A stretch of 21,502 nucleotides of DNA from Mesorhizobium amorphae. GTDB lineage: Bacteria; Pseudomonadota; Alphaproteobacteria; Rhizobiales; Rhizobiaceae. Below the pieces are notes generated by a model, which was given only the letters and a program-made list of their open reading frames with translations, was not told where the DNA came from and ran no database searches. The position numbers and the translations under genes are program-made. The stretch lies in assembly GCA_003240775.1 (NCBI GenBank), contig QFNI01000058.1:1-21502 (forward strand), given 5' to 3'. This document shows positions 8,714 to 17,832 of the stretch, piece by piece (position 1 is the first letter of the stretch; each line of letters begins with the position of its first letter).

Positions 8714-9997
8714 GTGAGCATCGTGAACATCCACCCCAAACCCCAGCGCACGGCGGCCGAGCTGGCGCTCGTGGCGAGCTTCGAGGAGCGCTTGTCGCGC
8801 CTGCCGGGCGATGCCTCGATCGTGCTCAAGCGGGATGCCGCGGTGGAGCAGGTGAAGACCGGCCTGCCCACGCGCCATGTCGAGGCCTGGCACTACACCG
8901 ACCTGCGACGCCTGCTGTCGCGCGTGCCGGCCTTCGAGGACGCGACGGGCCGCATCCCCGCGCGCGAGCCGCTGCTCGAAGGATCGAGCGTGCTCGTGCT
9001 GGAAGACGGCCAGCCCGCGCCCGGCCGCCCCGCCCGCATCGAGGGCGTCACGCTGACGCCGCTCGCAGACGCGCTGGCCGATGGCAGCCTGTCGGATGCG
9101 CTGGGCGCGCGTGGATCGGACGACGCGGTCGGCGCCCTCAATTCGGCGCTCGTCGAGAACGGCTTCGTGCTCGACGTGGCCGATGGTGCGGAGATCGCGG
9201 ATGCGGTCGAGCTGCAGAACCTGCATTCGGGCGGCCAGGTCCATGCGCGCTTCGTCGTGCGCGTGGGCGCGGGCGCCAAGGTGACCGTGGTCGAGCGCCA
9301 GACGGGTGACGGCGCAGCCTTCGTCAGCCACGTCTCGCACCTTTCGGTGGGCGCGGGTGCGGAGGTCACCTGGGTGATCCTGCAGGAGCAGCCCGAGGAT
9401 GCGAGTCACCTGGCGCAGTTCAACGCGGCCATCGGCGAGAACGCGAAGCTCACGCTCTTCGTCATGAATGCGGGCGGCAAGCTGGTGCGCCAGGAACTCA
9501 ACATCCGCGTGGCTGGCGAAGGTTCGGACTTCCAGCTGCGCGGCGTGAACCTGCTCTCGGGCGAGGTGCACAGCGACCTCACCATGGTGCTCGACCACGC
9601 CGTGCCCAACACAGGCTCGCGCGAGACGATCCGCAACGTGGTGACCGGCCGCGCGCATGGCGTGTTCCAGGGCCGCATCAACGTGCACCAAGTGGCGCAG
9701 AAGACCGACGCCAAGATGGCCTGCAACACGCTGCTTCTGTCGGACGACGCCGAGTTCTCCACCAAGCCGGAACTCGAGATTTTCGCCGACGATGTGGCCT
9801 GCGGCCACGGAGCGACCGTGACCGAGATCGACGGCAACCATCTCTTCTACCTGATGGCGCGCGGCATCTCCGAGAAGGTGGCGCGTGGCCTCCTCGTGAA
9901 GGCCTTCCTGGCCGAAGTCATCGAGAGCCTGGAGAACGAGCTGCTGGTGGAAGCACTAGAAGCCCGGCTCGACGCATGGTTTGCGACCCATGCCTGA
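8714..9997 (+). CDS. sufD: Fe-S assembly protein SufD
   Basis: Partner of SufB in the SufBC2D complex, needed for iron acquisition. It has 427 residues. The C-terminal beta-helix contains RGVNLLSGEVHSDL, HGVFQGRINV and ADDVACGHGATV, whose His aligns with the functional His360 of E. coli SufD, and ends with an alpha-helical domain. GTG at 8714 is preceded by AGGCGG (8702-8707). A second in-frame GTG at 8723 has AGGTGA (8712-8717) before it and gives VNIHPKPQRT, which is closer to the family N terminus, so the start is uncertain by three residues. The 3' end overlaps sufS by eight bases. Confidence 0.96.
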   Translation: MSIVNIHPKPQRTAAELALVASFEERLSRLPGDASIVLKRDAAVEQVKTGLPTRHVEAWHYTDLRRLLSRVPAFEDATGRIPAREPLLEGSSVLVLEDGQPAPGRPARIEGVTLTPLADALADGSLSDALGARGSDDAVGALNSALVENGFVLDVADGAEIADAVELQNLHSGGQVHARFVVRVGAGAKVTVVERQTGDGAAFVSHVSHLSVGAGAEVTWVILQEQPEDASHLAQFNAAIGENAKLTLFVMNAGGKLVRQELNIRVAGEGSDFQLRGVNLLSGEVHSDLTMVLDHAVPNTGSRETIRNVVTGRAHGVFQGRINVHQVAQKTDAKMACNTLLLSDDAEFSTKPELEIFADDVACGHGATVTEIDGNHLFYLMARGISEKVARGLLVKAFLAEVIESLENELLVEALEARLDAWFATHA

Positions 9998-11231
9998 GGC
10001 CAACGCGATCACCGGCTTCGACGTGGAAAAGGTTCGGGCCGACTTCCCGATCCTTTCACGCGAGGTCTATGGCAAGCCGCTCGTCTATCTCGACAACGCA
10101 GCCTCCGCGCAGAAGCCGCAAGCCGTGATCGACGCGATCACCCACAGCTATTCCAACGAATACGCCAATGTCCATCGCGGCCTGCACTTCCTGTCGAACG
10201 CCGCGACCGACGCCTACGAGGCCGCGCGCGAGACCGTGCGCCTCTTCCTGAACGCGGCGAGCACCGACGAGATCGTCTTCACCAAATCCTCCACCGAGGC
10301 CATCAACACGGTGGCCTATGGTTTCGGCATGCCCGAGATCGGCGAGGGCGACGAGATCGTGCTCTCCTTGATGGAGCACCACTCCAACATCGTTCCCTGG
10401 CACTTCATCCGCGAGCGGCAGGGCGCCAAGCTCGTCTGGGTGCCGGTGGGCGAGGACGGGTCGCTGTCGATCGAGGATTTCGAGCGCTGCCTTTCGCCCC
10501 GCACCAAGCTCGTCGCCATCACCCACATGTCGAACATGCTGGGCACGATCACGCCAGTGAAGGAAATCTGCCGCATCGCGCACGAGCGCGGCATTCCCGT
10601 GCTGATCGACGGCAGCCAAAGTGCTGTCCACATGCCGATTGATGTGCAGGACATCGGCTGTGACTGGTTCGTGATGACCGGCCACAAGCTCTACGGGCCG
10701 TCGGGCATCGGCGTGCTCTACGGGCGCAAGGAGATGCTGGAGCGCATGCGGCCCTTCCAGGGCGGCGGCGAGATGATCTTCGAGGTGACGGAGGATGCGG
10801 TCACCTACAACGACCCGCCGCACCGCTTCGAGGCGGGCACGCCGCCGATCGTCCAGGCCATCGGGCTGGGCGCGGCACTGCGCTACATGGAAAGCGTGGG
10901 CCGCGCGGAAGCGGCCGCCCACGAGGGCCGGCTCAAGGACTACGCGCATGAGCGGCTGCGAGCCATCAACTCGCTGCGCATCTATGGCGACGCGAAGGAA
11001 AAGGGCGCCATCATCGCCTTCGACCTCCAGGGCATCCACGCTCATGACGTGGCCATGGTGATCGACCGCGCGGGCGTCGCCGTGCGCGCGGGCACCCATT
11101 GCGCCCAGCCGCTCTTGAAGCGCTTCGGCGTCAACGCCACCTGCCGGGCGTCCTTTGCCATATACAACACGATGGCCGAGGTGGACGCGCTGGCCGAGGC
11201 GCTGGAAAAGGCGCGAAAGTTCTTCGGGTGA
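9990..11231 (+). CDS. sufS: Cysteine desulfurase SufS
   Basis: Group II PLP cysteine desulfurase, 413 residues. The PLP lysine lies in TGHKLYGPSG (Lys233), VYLDNAASAQKP is at 32-43, HHSNIVPW at 130-137, and the active cysteine is in the short loop RAGTHCAQP (Cys371), the mark of the SufS/CsdA class. Such enzymes normally hand sulfur to SufE or SufU; neither is encoded here. The ATG at 9990 overlaps the sufD stop by eight bases and begins MPEANAITGFDVEKVRADFP, a typical N terminus; a TTG nine bases earlier is unlikely. sufT follows after five bases. Confidence 0.97.
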   Translation: MPEANAITGFDVEKVRADFPILSREVYGKPLVYLDNAASAQKPQAVIDAITHSYSNEYANVHRGLHFLSNAATDAYEAARETVRLFLNAASTDEIVFTKSSTEAINTVAYGFGMPEIGEGDEIVLSLMEHHSNIVPWHFIRERQGAKLVWVPVGEDGSLSIEDFERCLSPRTKLVAITHMSNMLGTITPVKEICRIAHERGIPVLIDGSQSAVHMPIDVQDIGCDWFVMTGHKLYGPSGIGVLYGRKEMLERMRPFQGGGEMIFEVTEDAVTYNDPPHRFEAGTPPIVQAIGLGAALRYMESVGRAEAAAHEGRLKDYAHERLRAINSLRIYGDAKEKGAIIAFDLQGIHAHDVAMVIDRAGVAVRAGTHCAQPLLKRFGVNATCRASFAIYNTMAEVDALAEALEKARKFFG

Positions 11232-11236
11232 GTGCC

Positions 11237-11602
11237 ATGGACGAAACCACAGCCAACCAGCCGGAATTCTCGGCCTCGGCCATCCCGCCGGAGGAACTCT
11301 CGCGGCTGACCGAAGACATCATCGGCGCGCTGAAGACGGTCTACGACCCCGAGATCCCCGCCGACATCTACGAACTCGGCCTGATCTACAAGATCGACAT
11401 CGACGACGACCGCACGGTGAAGATCGACATGACGCTGACCGCACCCGGCTGCCCGGTGGCCGGCGAGATGCCCGGCTGGGTGCAGGACGCGGTGGGGGCC
11501 GTGGAAGGCGTGGGCCATGTGGATGTGTCGATGGTGTTCGATCCGCCCTGGACGCCCGACCGCATGTCGGAAGAAGCGCAGGTCGCGGTGGGCTGGTACT
11601 GA
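11237..11602 (+). CDS. sufT: SufT-type DUF59/MIP18 maturation factor
   Basis: A 121-residue DUF59 (MIP18-like) protein. Family signatures are TVYDPEIPADIYELGLIY near 35-52 and MTLTAPGCPVAGEMP near 70-84, with the conserved Cys in the latter. SufT proteins assist Fe-S maturation under high demand; the biochemical step is not settled. In the Agrobacterium scheme this position is called sufX. The ATG at 11237 comes five bases after the sufS stop, with GGGTGAG over the stop serving as ribosome site. The first 20 residues are less conserved in appearance. Confidence 0.93.
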   Translation: MDETTANQPEFSASAIPPEELSRLTEDIIGALKTVYDPEIPADIYELGLIYKIDIDDDRTVKIDMTLTAPGCPVAGEMPGWVQDAVGAVEGVGHVDVSMVFDPPWTPDRMSEEAQVAVGWY

Positions 11603-11615
11603 GCAGCGCTTGCGT

Positions 11616-11631
11616 TCGGACGAGCGTCCGA
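11616..11631 (+). other. Stem-loop between sufT and sufA
   Basis: TCGGAC-GAGC-GTCCGA forms a 6-bp stem with a 4-base loop, 14 bp after the sufT stop, in the 91-bp gap before sufA. No T-run follows. It could attenuate or separate sufA expression, or act as a processing site; no promoter was seen after it. Confidence 0.35.
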
Positions 11632-11693
11632 CCATCTTACCGAGACATCTTCCGTCCGCGGGCCTTGAACCCGTCTGAGCATGGAGCCCAAGC

Positions 11694-12077
11694 ATGGGAC
11701 GCTTCGCCGTCATCACCCTTTCCGACTCGGCCGCCGGCCGCATCCACGAGATCGTGGAGGCGCGAGAGGGCGCGCGCGGGCTTCGCGTGGGCATCAAGAA
11801 GGGCGGCTGCGCGGGGATGGAATACACCGTCGATCTCGTGACGGAGCCACTGGCCAAGGACGACCATGTGGAGCATGCCGGCGCCCATGTCTGGGTGGCG
11901 CCCGAGGCCGCGCTCTACCTGCTGGGCACGACCATGGATTTCGAATCCACCACGCTGCGCACGGGCTTCGTGTTCCGCAACCCCAATGAAAGCTCGGCCT
12001 GCGGGTGCGGGGAATCGGTGGAGCTGAAGCCGGCGGATCTGAAGGCCTTGGCGGAAGCGCGCGCGGCCGCGGCCTGA
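11694..12077 (+). CDS. sufA: A-type Fe-S carrier SufA/IscA family
   Basis: A-type carrier that passes clusters to target proteins. It has 127 residues. The three cluster-binding cysteines are present: Cys39 in GGCAGMEY and Cys103 and Cys105 in SACGCGES. The usual family length is about 110-120; the tail ELKPADLKALAEARAAAA is slightly longer and Ala-rich. GGAG (11683-11686) precedes the ATG at 11694. It is the last suf gene; repeat copy 3 begins nine bases after the stop and probably ends the operon transcript. Confidence 0.95.
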   Translation: MGRFAVITLSDSAAGRIHEIVEAREGARGLRVGIKKGGCAGMEYTVDLVTEPLAKDDHVEHAGAHVWVAPEAALYLLGTTMDFESTTLRTGFVFRNPNESSACGCGESVELKPADLKALAEARAAAA

Positions 12078-12085
12078 GAAGGATC

Positions 12086-12250
12086 GCAAACCTCGCCGCT
12101 CTCCCTCCCCCTTGAGGCGAGGGATACAGGGTGGGGGTAGGCGTCTCCACCGCTGTTGCCCGACCAGAACGATCGACCGTTCAAAAGCGGCGCCGATACC
12201 CCCACCCCTTACCCCTCCCCTCAAGGGGGAGGGGAGCGGCGAGGTTTGCA
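12086..12250. repeat. G-rich paired palindrome, copy 3, extended
   Basis: The core element (12101-12235) is the same as copies 1 and 2. The left arm has mutations (CTTGAGGCGAGGGATACAGGG) and the right arm is intact, with four G-runs on the minus strand (12199-12220). Beyond the core, GCAAACCTCGCCGCT (12086-12100) and AGCGGCGAGGTTTGC (12235-12249) are perfect reverse complements, so the whole 165-bp stretch can fold into one long stem. GCAAAC also precedes copy 1, so these ends may belong to the element. It lies between the convergent ends of sufA and the GFA gene and is a good candidate for a bidirectional terminator. Confidence 0.85.
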
Positions 12251-12266
12251 CCTTGCCGTGGGACCA

Positions 12267-12761
12267 TCAGTCCACCCACATCCCGTTCCGGCGGTGCCAT
12301 TCCTCGATCGACTCCTCCGGGTACTCCTCGAACCGCATATCGCCCTCGCGCACAGCCGGCTCCACCCAGTTCGCCTTGTATCGCAGCATCAGATGCGTGC
12401 GCTGCGGCGGCACGGGGAGGTCGGTGTCGACGGCGGACGCGAAGGGGTGCACGAGGTCCGGCCAGGTGGGGTCGAAGAGCCAGAGAGCCGAGCCGCATCG
12501 GGTGCAGAAGCGGCGTTCGCCGCTCGATGTCTCGCACGCCCCCTCTGCGTCCTCGATCTCCGCGCGGAAGAGCCCGAGATGGGCGTCTCCTTCGATCTCC
12601 AGCGTGTGGGCGTCGGCCCCGAGATTGACGGCATATCCGCCGCCGCCCTGCTGCTTGCGGCAGATCGAGCAGTAGCAGAGCTGATAGGGCGCGGGCGTGT
12701 GGCTCTCGACCGCAAAGCGCACCGCGCCGCAGCGGCACGAACCTTCAAGACGCATCGGCAT
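12267..12761 (-). CDS. GFA-family zinc protein
   Basis: A 164-residue protein of the glutathione-dependent formaldehyde-activating (GFA/CENP-V, PF04828) family. Zinc ligands are visible in the usual order: GSCRCG (Cys9, Cys11), CYCSIC (Cys29, Cys31, Cys34) and CTRCGS (Cys86, Cys89). Only a few members have shown S-hydroxymethylglutathione synthase activity, so the substrate stays open. GAGGTGA upstream of the ATG at 12761 supports this start over the ATG two codons in. It is divergent from the TfoX-domain gene with 67 bp between starts. Confidence 0.9.
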   Translation of the reverse strand: MPMRLEGSCRCGAVRFAVESHTPAPYQLCYCSICRKQQGGGGYAVNLGADAHTLEIEGDAHLGLFRAEIEDAEGACETSSGERRFCTRCGSALWLFDPTWPDLVHPFASAVDTDLPVPPQRTHLMLRYKANWVEPAVREGDMRFEEYPEESIEEWHRRNGMWVD

Positions 12762-12828
12762 CGGGCTTCACCTCGTTGACACCAAGCCAAACGGCGCGCC
12801 TTGATCGAGGTTGCGGGGAGGGGCGGGA

Positions 12829-13206
12829 ATGGACGAGGACGCGCTGCGCGAGATCTTTGCGGGCATCGAGCCGGTTTCCTTGCGCCGCATGTTCGGCGGC
12901 GTGGGCATCTATCACCAGTGCCTGATCGTGGGCGTGGCGCTGCGCGGCACGGTGATGCTGAAGGGCGACGAGACCGCCGCGCGCGTTTGGGAAGCCGAGG
13001 GCGCCGAGCGCTGGCACTACGCCGGCAAGAAACGCCCCGTCGCCATGCCCTACTGGTCGATCCCCGATGCGGTGATGGACGAGCCCGAGCGCTTGGCCGA
13101 ATGGACGCGCGCCGCCTTTGCAGCCGCCGCCCGAATAGCCGACAACGAGGCGGCGCTGAGCCTTTTGGAGGAACCGCGCCGCAGTTCGAGCCGCAAACGC
13201 AGGTAG
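12829..13206 (+). CDS. TfoX N-terminal domain protein
   Basis: A 125-residue protein with a TfoX N-terminal domain (PF04993): SLRRMFGGVGIYHQCLIVGVAL near 17-38, then VMLKGDE and PYWSIPDAVMDEPERLAEW. The C-terminal TfoX domain is absent, which is common in alphaproteobacteria. TfoX regulates competence in gammaproteobacteria, but stand-alone N-terminal domains have no established role, so I do not call it a competence gene. It ends in a basic tail RRSSSRKRR. GGAGG at 12817-12821 supports the ATG at 12829. The stop codon touches the next repeat. Confidence 0.88.
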   Translation: MDEDALREIFAGIEPVSLRRMFGGVGIYHQCLIVGVALRGTVMLKGDETAARVWEAEGAERWHYAGKKRPVAMPYWSIPDAVMDEPERLAEWTRAAFAAAARIADNEAALSLLEEPRRSSSRKRR

Positions 13207-13310
13207 AGCATTTCCAGCAAAAGTGCGAAGCGGTTTCGCTTCCGGAAATGCAGCAAGAACAAAGAGCTGGAGCATCTCCGGCGAATCGTTGTTCACCGGA
13301 AATGCTCCAG
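13206..13310. repeat. Intergenic palindromic repeat, second family
   Basis: The element starts with GAGCATTTCC and ends with its reverse complement GGAAATGCTC (13298-13307). It holds two sub-hairpins: TTTCCAGCAAAAGTGCGAAG pairing loosely with CTTCCGGAAATGC (13210-13251), and a GGAGCATCTCCGG...ACCGGAAATGCTCC unit (13269-13308). The AAAAGTGCGAAGCGGTTT core is one I recognise as a common intergenic repeat in Rhizobiales genomes, with no fixed name known to me. It fills the space between the convergent TfoX-domain gene and the helicase gene, two bases from the helicase stop. Confidence 0.8.
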
Positions 13311-13312
13311 AG

Positions 13313-14857
<1,545 letters not shown>

Positions 14858-14972
14858 GTGCGCTTCTTCTGGCTCGGGCCAAGCGAGGAACGCGGCCAGC
14901 TTGGCGCAAAGCCGCGCGAGGGGCGCGGGCTTCCGGGGCGCGCCATGCACGCCACCCACGCGAGTCAGTCGG

Positions 14973-15001
14973 CCGTTACGAAAGAACTGCCGCAATGTCA
15001 A
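14973..15001 (-). promoter_or_regulatory. Candidate promoter of the helicase gene
   Basis: On the minus strand, a perfect TTGACA (15001-14996) is followed after 17 bp by TAACGG (14978-14973), a weak -10. It would give a leader of about 110 nt before the TTG start. An ATG at 14946 opens a 33-codon frame that overlaps that start; it may be chance. The leader also supports the shorter helicase protein. Confidence 0.35.
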
Positions 15002-15070
15002 TGAATTGAGCCCCAAACTCCGCCCGGTGCCACACTTGTGTACAGGTTCGGCAGTGGGAGGCTCGTGCTT

Positions 15071-15844
15071 CTAGTAGCGGAACTGTTCGGACAAGATGCG
15101 CTCGTCCCAGGAATGGCTGGGGTCGAACAACAGCGTGGCCGTCTGGTCGCGCGCCACCTTCACGATGACGGACGTGACGGACTTGACCTCGGTGTGGTCG
15201 GCCACCGCGTTCACGGGGCGCTTTTCCGCCTCCTGCACGTCGAAGCGCACGGACACCTTGTCGGGCAGCACCGCGCCCCGCCAGCGGCGCGGGCGGAACG
15301 GGCTGACCGGCGTGAGTGCGAGAAGCGGCGCGTCGAGCGGCAGGATCGGCCCCTGCGCGGAGAAGTTGTAGGCCGTGGAGCCGGCAGGCGTGGCCACCAT
15401 CACCCCATCGCAGATCAGCTCTTCCAGCCGCTCCTTGCCGTCCACCGCGATGCGCAGCTTGGCCGCCTGGTAGGATTGGCGAAGCAGTGAGACCTCGTTG
15501 ATGGCGAGCGCGCGCACCGTCTCTCCTTCCGTCGTCTCGGCCGTCATCTCGAGCGGGCGGATGGTTTCGGGAAGCGCTTCCGCCAGGCGCTCGGAAAGGC
15601 CTTGCGCGCGGAACTCGTTCATCAGGAAACCGACCGTGCCGCGGTTCATGCCAAACACGCGGCGCCTGGTGCCGAAGGTCTCGCGCAGCGTCTGGAGCAG
15701 GAACCCGTCGCCGCCCAGCGCCACCACGGTCTCGGCCTCCTCGATCGGCACATGGGCATAGAGCGCCTTGAGTTCCGCCGCCGCCGCCCGCGCATCCGGC
15801 GCGTCCGAAGACACGAAAGCAACCCCCATCGACCCCGCAGTCAT
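15071..15844 (-). CDS. nadK: NAD kinase
   Basis: Makes NADP from NAD and ATP (or polyphosphate). It has 257 residues, the short form usual in alphaproteobacteria. Motifs are ALGGDGFLL (42-50, GGDG at 44-47), NRGTVGFLMNE near 67-77, INE (115-117) and the nucleotide-binding CDGVMVATPAGSTAYNFSAQGP near 145-166. GGGAGG lies a few bases before the ATG at 15844; the Met at residue 6 is an alternative. It is upstream of the helicase on the same strand, but the gap and the helicase promoter candidate argue for separate transcription. Confidence 0.95.
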   Translation of the reverse strand: MTAGSMGVAFVSSDAPDARAAAAELKALYAHVPIEEAETVVALGGDGFLLQTLRETFGTRRRVFGMNRGTVGFLMNEFRAQGLSERLAEALPETIRPLEMTAETTEGETVRALAINEVSLLRQSYQAAKLRIAVDGKERLEELICDGVMVATPAGSTAYNFSAQGPILPLDAPLLALTPVSPFRPRRWRGAVLPDKVSVRFDVQEAEKRPVNAVADHTEVKSVTSVIVKVARDQTATLLFDPSHSWDERILSEQFRY

Positions 15845-15910
15845 GCGCCCTCCCGGCCATCCCGAATGCGGGACGGCGTGGGGCTAGCATGTAGGGCGCG
15901 GGCGGGGAAA

Positions 15911-15949
15911 GGCCCGGCGCGGTTGCAGCGGAACCGCTTCGCCGGGGCC
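15911..15949 (-). terminator. Candidate terminator of the SRPBCC gene
   Basis: Nested hairpin 20 bp after the minus-strand stop at 15969: outer arms GGCCCGGC and GCCGGGGCC with one mismatch, inner arms GCGGTT and AACCGC, and loop GCAGCGG. On the minus strand it is followed by CTTTCCCC, so the T-run is poor. It is strong in pairing but not a textbook intrinsic terminator. Confidence 0.45.
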
Positions 15950-15968
15950 ATTCCGCCCCAGCGTCGCC

Positions 15969-16403
15969 TCAGCCGGCGGGCGCTGCCCTGTTCAGCCCGT
16001 CCAGATGCTTTGCGAAGTTGTCCAGGATGGCCTGCCATCCGCTGCGCTGCTGGTCGGCTGGATGGTCTGTTTCCGGATCGAAGGAAACGGCAACTCGCGT
16101 TTGATCGCCCTCGGGAACGAACGTCACGACGGCATGGCGGTCGCCGAAGTCATATTCGATCCGTTCCGAGGGCTCGACGGCCGTGTAGGTGCCTGCGAAG
16201 TCGAAGCCCACGCTTCCGTCCTTGGCTTCCATGCGCGAGGAGAACTGTCCGCCCTCGCGCAGATCGACGCTTGCGGAGGGGCAGTGCCAATCGTCGGAAG
16301 CGAAGTTCCACTTGGTGATGTGATCGGGTGTAATGTAGGCCGCCCAGGCCTCTTGGGGACGTGCCTGAACCAGTGTTTCGACGGTGATCCGATCCTGCCC
16401 CAT
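15969..16403 (-). CDS. SRPBCC (AHSA1-like) protein
   Basis: A 144-residue START-fold protein: ITVETLVQARPQEAWAAYITPDHITKWNF at the N terminus is typical of AHSA1/SRPBCC domains, with HCPSASVDLREGGQFSSRMEAKDG, an FAGTYTAVEPSERIEYDF strand pair, and the C-terminal helix GWQAILDNFAKHLDGL. The ligand is unknown. No ArsR-type regulator, a common partner, is next to it. The start at 16403 is preferred because GGGAG lies upstream (11 bases away) and homologues begin here; a start at 16439 would add 12 unconvincing residues. The gene is followed by a hairpin terminator candidate. Confidence 0.88.
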   Translation of the reverse strand: MGQDRITVETLVQARPQEAWAAYITPDHITKWNFASDDWHCPSASVDLREGGQFSSRMEAKDGSVGFDFAGTYTAVEPSERIEYDFGDRHAVVTFVPEGDQTRVAVSFDPETDHPADQQRSGWQAILDNFAKHLDGLNRAAPAG

Positions 16404-16628
16404 ATGCCCATGGTCTCCCTGCGATGCCGCTGGGCGCAAGCGTGACCGAACCCTCGATCCCGGTCAATCTCCGGCACAGCAAGGCTCATCCTCGCTCCTG
16501 TTCCGCTCGGTGCTTTGCTGAAACGGGCGCTCTCGTCGCTTCAACCGGCAGTGGAGATCGATCACTTTGATCGCACAATGTCGCAACATGGATCAGCGGA
16601 TGAAGATCAGCCAGGTCGCCGATGGGTT
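16404..16628. other. Intergenic stretch without recognised feature
   Basis: 225 bp between the SRPBCC gene start and tRNA-Thr. Both strands were read. The only open frames are short, run into the tRNA or lack a ribosome site, and no repeat arm, tRNA-like fold or clear promoter pair was found. Confidence 0.5.
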
Positions 16629-16703
16629 TGGTGCCGGTTGAGGGGATTGAACCCCCGACCTTCGGTTTACAAAACCGCTGCTCTACCGCTGAGCTAAACC
16701 GGC
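16629..16703 (-). tRNA. tRNA-Thr (TGT)
   Basis: On the minus strand: acceptor GCCGGTT, D arm GCTC-AGCGGTA-GAGC, anticodon loop TTTGTAA with anticodon TGT (reads ACA), T arm GGGGG-TTCAATC-CCCTC, acceptor partner AACCGGC, discriminator A, and an encoded CCA (16629-16631). It is 75 nt with CCA. The outer anticodon-stem pair (27-43) appears mismatched (G with A). No integrase or direct repeat of its 3' end is nearby. Confidence 0.95.
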
Positions 16704-16834
16704 CCGCTCGGGCGTCTGCGAATGCCCGGATGTCGTTGCGACGGGCAAGCCGTTAGCACAATCGGGGCGCGAGGCAAATCGGGTCTCGTGCGGGGGCAGG
16801 ACCCACCCCATATGCGGGGAACAGGGAGGGTGCG

Positions 16835-17002
16835 ATGATCCGGATCGTGTTGATTGCGCTGCTGGCGGTGGCCGTCTGGGCGGTGGCGCTCGGCGTGTGG
16901 CGCTATGCGCGGACGCGCGAAATCGATTGGACCGGGGTGGCAGGCGTTATCGGCTTCGTGGCGCTTGCCTTCTGGCTGCGCCACGCAACCGGCATGGGCT
17001 GA
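16835..17002 (+). CDS. Small two-helix membrane protein, 55 aa
   Basis: ATG at 16835 follows GGGAGGG (16824-16830) at ideal spacing. The product has 55 residues: helix one is about 4-20 (IVLIALLAVAVWAVALG), then the basic-acidic link WRYARTREIDW (21-31), then helix two at about 32-49 (TGVAGVIGFVALAFWL), ending RHATGMG. Both segments are hydrophobic enough to span a membrane, with the charged link predicted inside. Codon use matches neighbours (mostly G or C at third positions). It is convergent with rlmB with five bases between stops. I do not recognise the family and assign no function. Confidence 0.75.
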   Translation: MIRIVLIALLAVAVWAVALGVWRYARTREIDWTGVAGVIGFVALAFWLRHATGMG

Positions 17003-17007
17003 AGCGG

Positions 17008-17829
17008 CTAGCGCTTCAGGAAGCTCTGGGCGACGTAGAGCGAGACGGCTGCCGCATTCGACACGTTGAGCGAGCGGATGGCGCCTGGCATGTCGAGGCG
17101 GGCAAGTGCTGAGACGGTCTCGCGCGTCTTCTGGCGCAGGCCCTTGCCTTCCGCACCCAGAACCAGCGCGATGCGTGAGCCCGACAGCGAGGCTTCGAGT
17201 TCGGCCGGGCCGTCGGAATCGAGGCCCACCGTGTGGAAGCCTGCTTCGTGCAGGGTGCCGAGCGCTTCGGCAAGGTTGCGCACCTCGATCTGGTCGATGT
17301 GCTCGAGCGCGCCCGAGGCCGCCTTGGCGAGCACGCCGCTTTCCTCGGGGCTGTGGCGGGCGGTGGTCACCACGGCCGCCGCGCCGAAGGCGACCGCCGA
17401 GCGCAGGATGGCGCCGACATTGTGGGGGTCGGTCACTTGGTCGAGCACTAGGATCAGCCGTGCCTCTCCCAGATCGCCCAAAGGCTTGGGCCGCAGCGGC
17501 TCGGCCTCGGCCACTACGCCCTGGTGCACGGCATCCGAGCCCACGAGCTTGTCGAGCGCGCGGGGCTCGGCCGTTTCGACCCCAAATCGGGGGCTCGCGG
17601 GAAGCGACAGCCGCTCTGCGGCATTTCGCGTCAGCCAGAGCTTGCGGATCACGCGGCGGGGATTGTCGAGCGCCGCCTGCACCGTGTGGATGCCGTAAAG
17701 GTGCAGAGCGCCGGCCGGCGCTGCCTCGCCTGGCGTCTTCGGGCGCTGCCGGGGCGCGGCCACGTCGCGGTGGGCGCGCCGGAGGCGGGCGTAGTGGCTG
17801 TCCTTGGGCGTGCCGGGCTTGTCGTTCAT
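17008..17829 (-). CDS. rlmB: 23S rRNA 2'-O-methyltransferase RlmB-like (SpoU family)
   Basis: SAM-dependent SPOUT methyltransferase, 273 residues. It has an N-terminal substrate-binding domain (LYGIHTVQAALDNP, 44-57; VHQGVVAEAEP, 101-111) and a trefoil-knot domain with motif 1 LDQVTDPHNVGAILRSA (129-145, Asn137), motif 2 LVLGAEGKGL (222-231, Glu227) and motif 3 SLNVSNAAAVSLY (253-265). The best match is RlmB, which methylates G2251 of 23S rRNA; TrmH-type relatives cannot be fully excluded. The first 40 residues are basic and Pro-rich. The start at 17829 has no Shine-Dalgarno site; a TATAGC box six bases upstream suggests a leaderless transcript. The longer frame to 18084 runs through tRNA-Tyr and is rejected. 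Confidence 0.93.
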   Translation of the reverse strand: MNDKPGTPKDSHYARLRRAHRDVAAPRQRPKTPGEAAPAGALHLYGIHTVQAALDNPRRVIRKLWLTRNAAERLSLPASPRFGVETAEPRALDKLVGSDAVHQGVVAEAEPLRPKPLGDLGEARLILVLDQVTDPHNVGAILRSAVAFGAAAVVTTARHSPEESGVLAKAASGALEHIDQIEVRNLAEALGTLHEAGFHTVGLDSDGPAELEASLSGSRIALVLGAEGKGLRQKTRETVSALARLDMPGAIRSLNVSNAAAVSLYVAQSFLKR

Positions 17830-17832
17830 GGT

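Noticed and set aside
12829..13206. TfoX-domain gene as evidence of a competence system
   Set aside because: Only the N-terminal domain is present and no com or pil genes are nearby; the family name does not prove the role.
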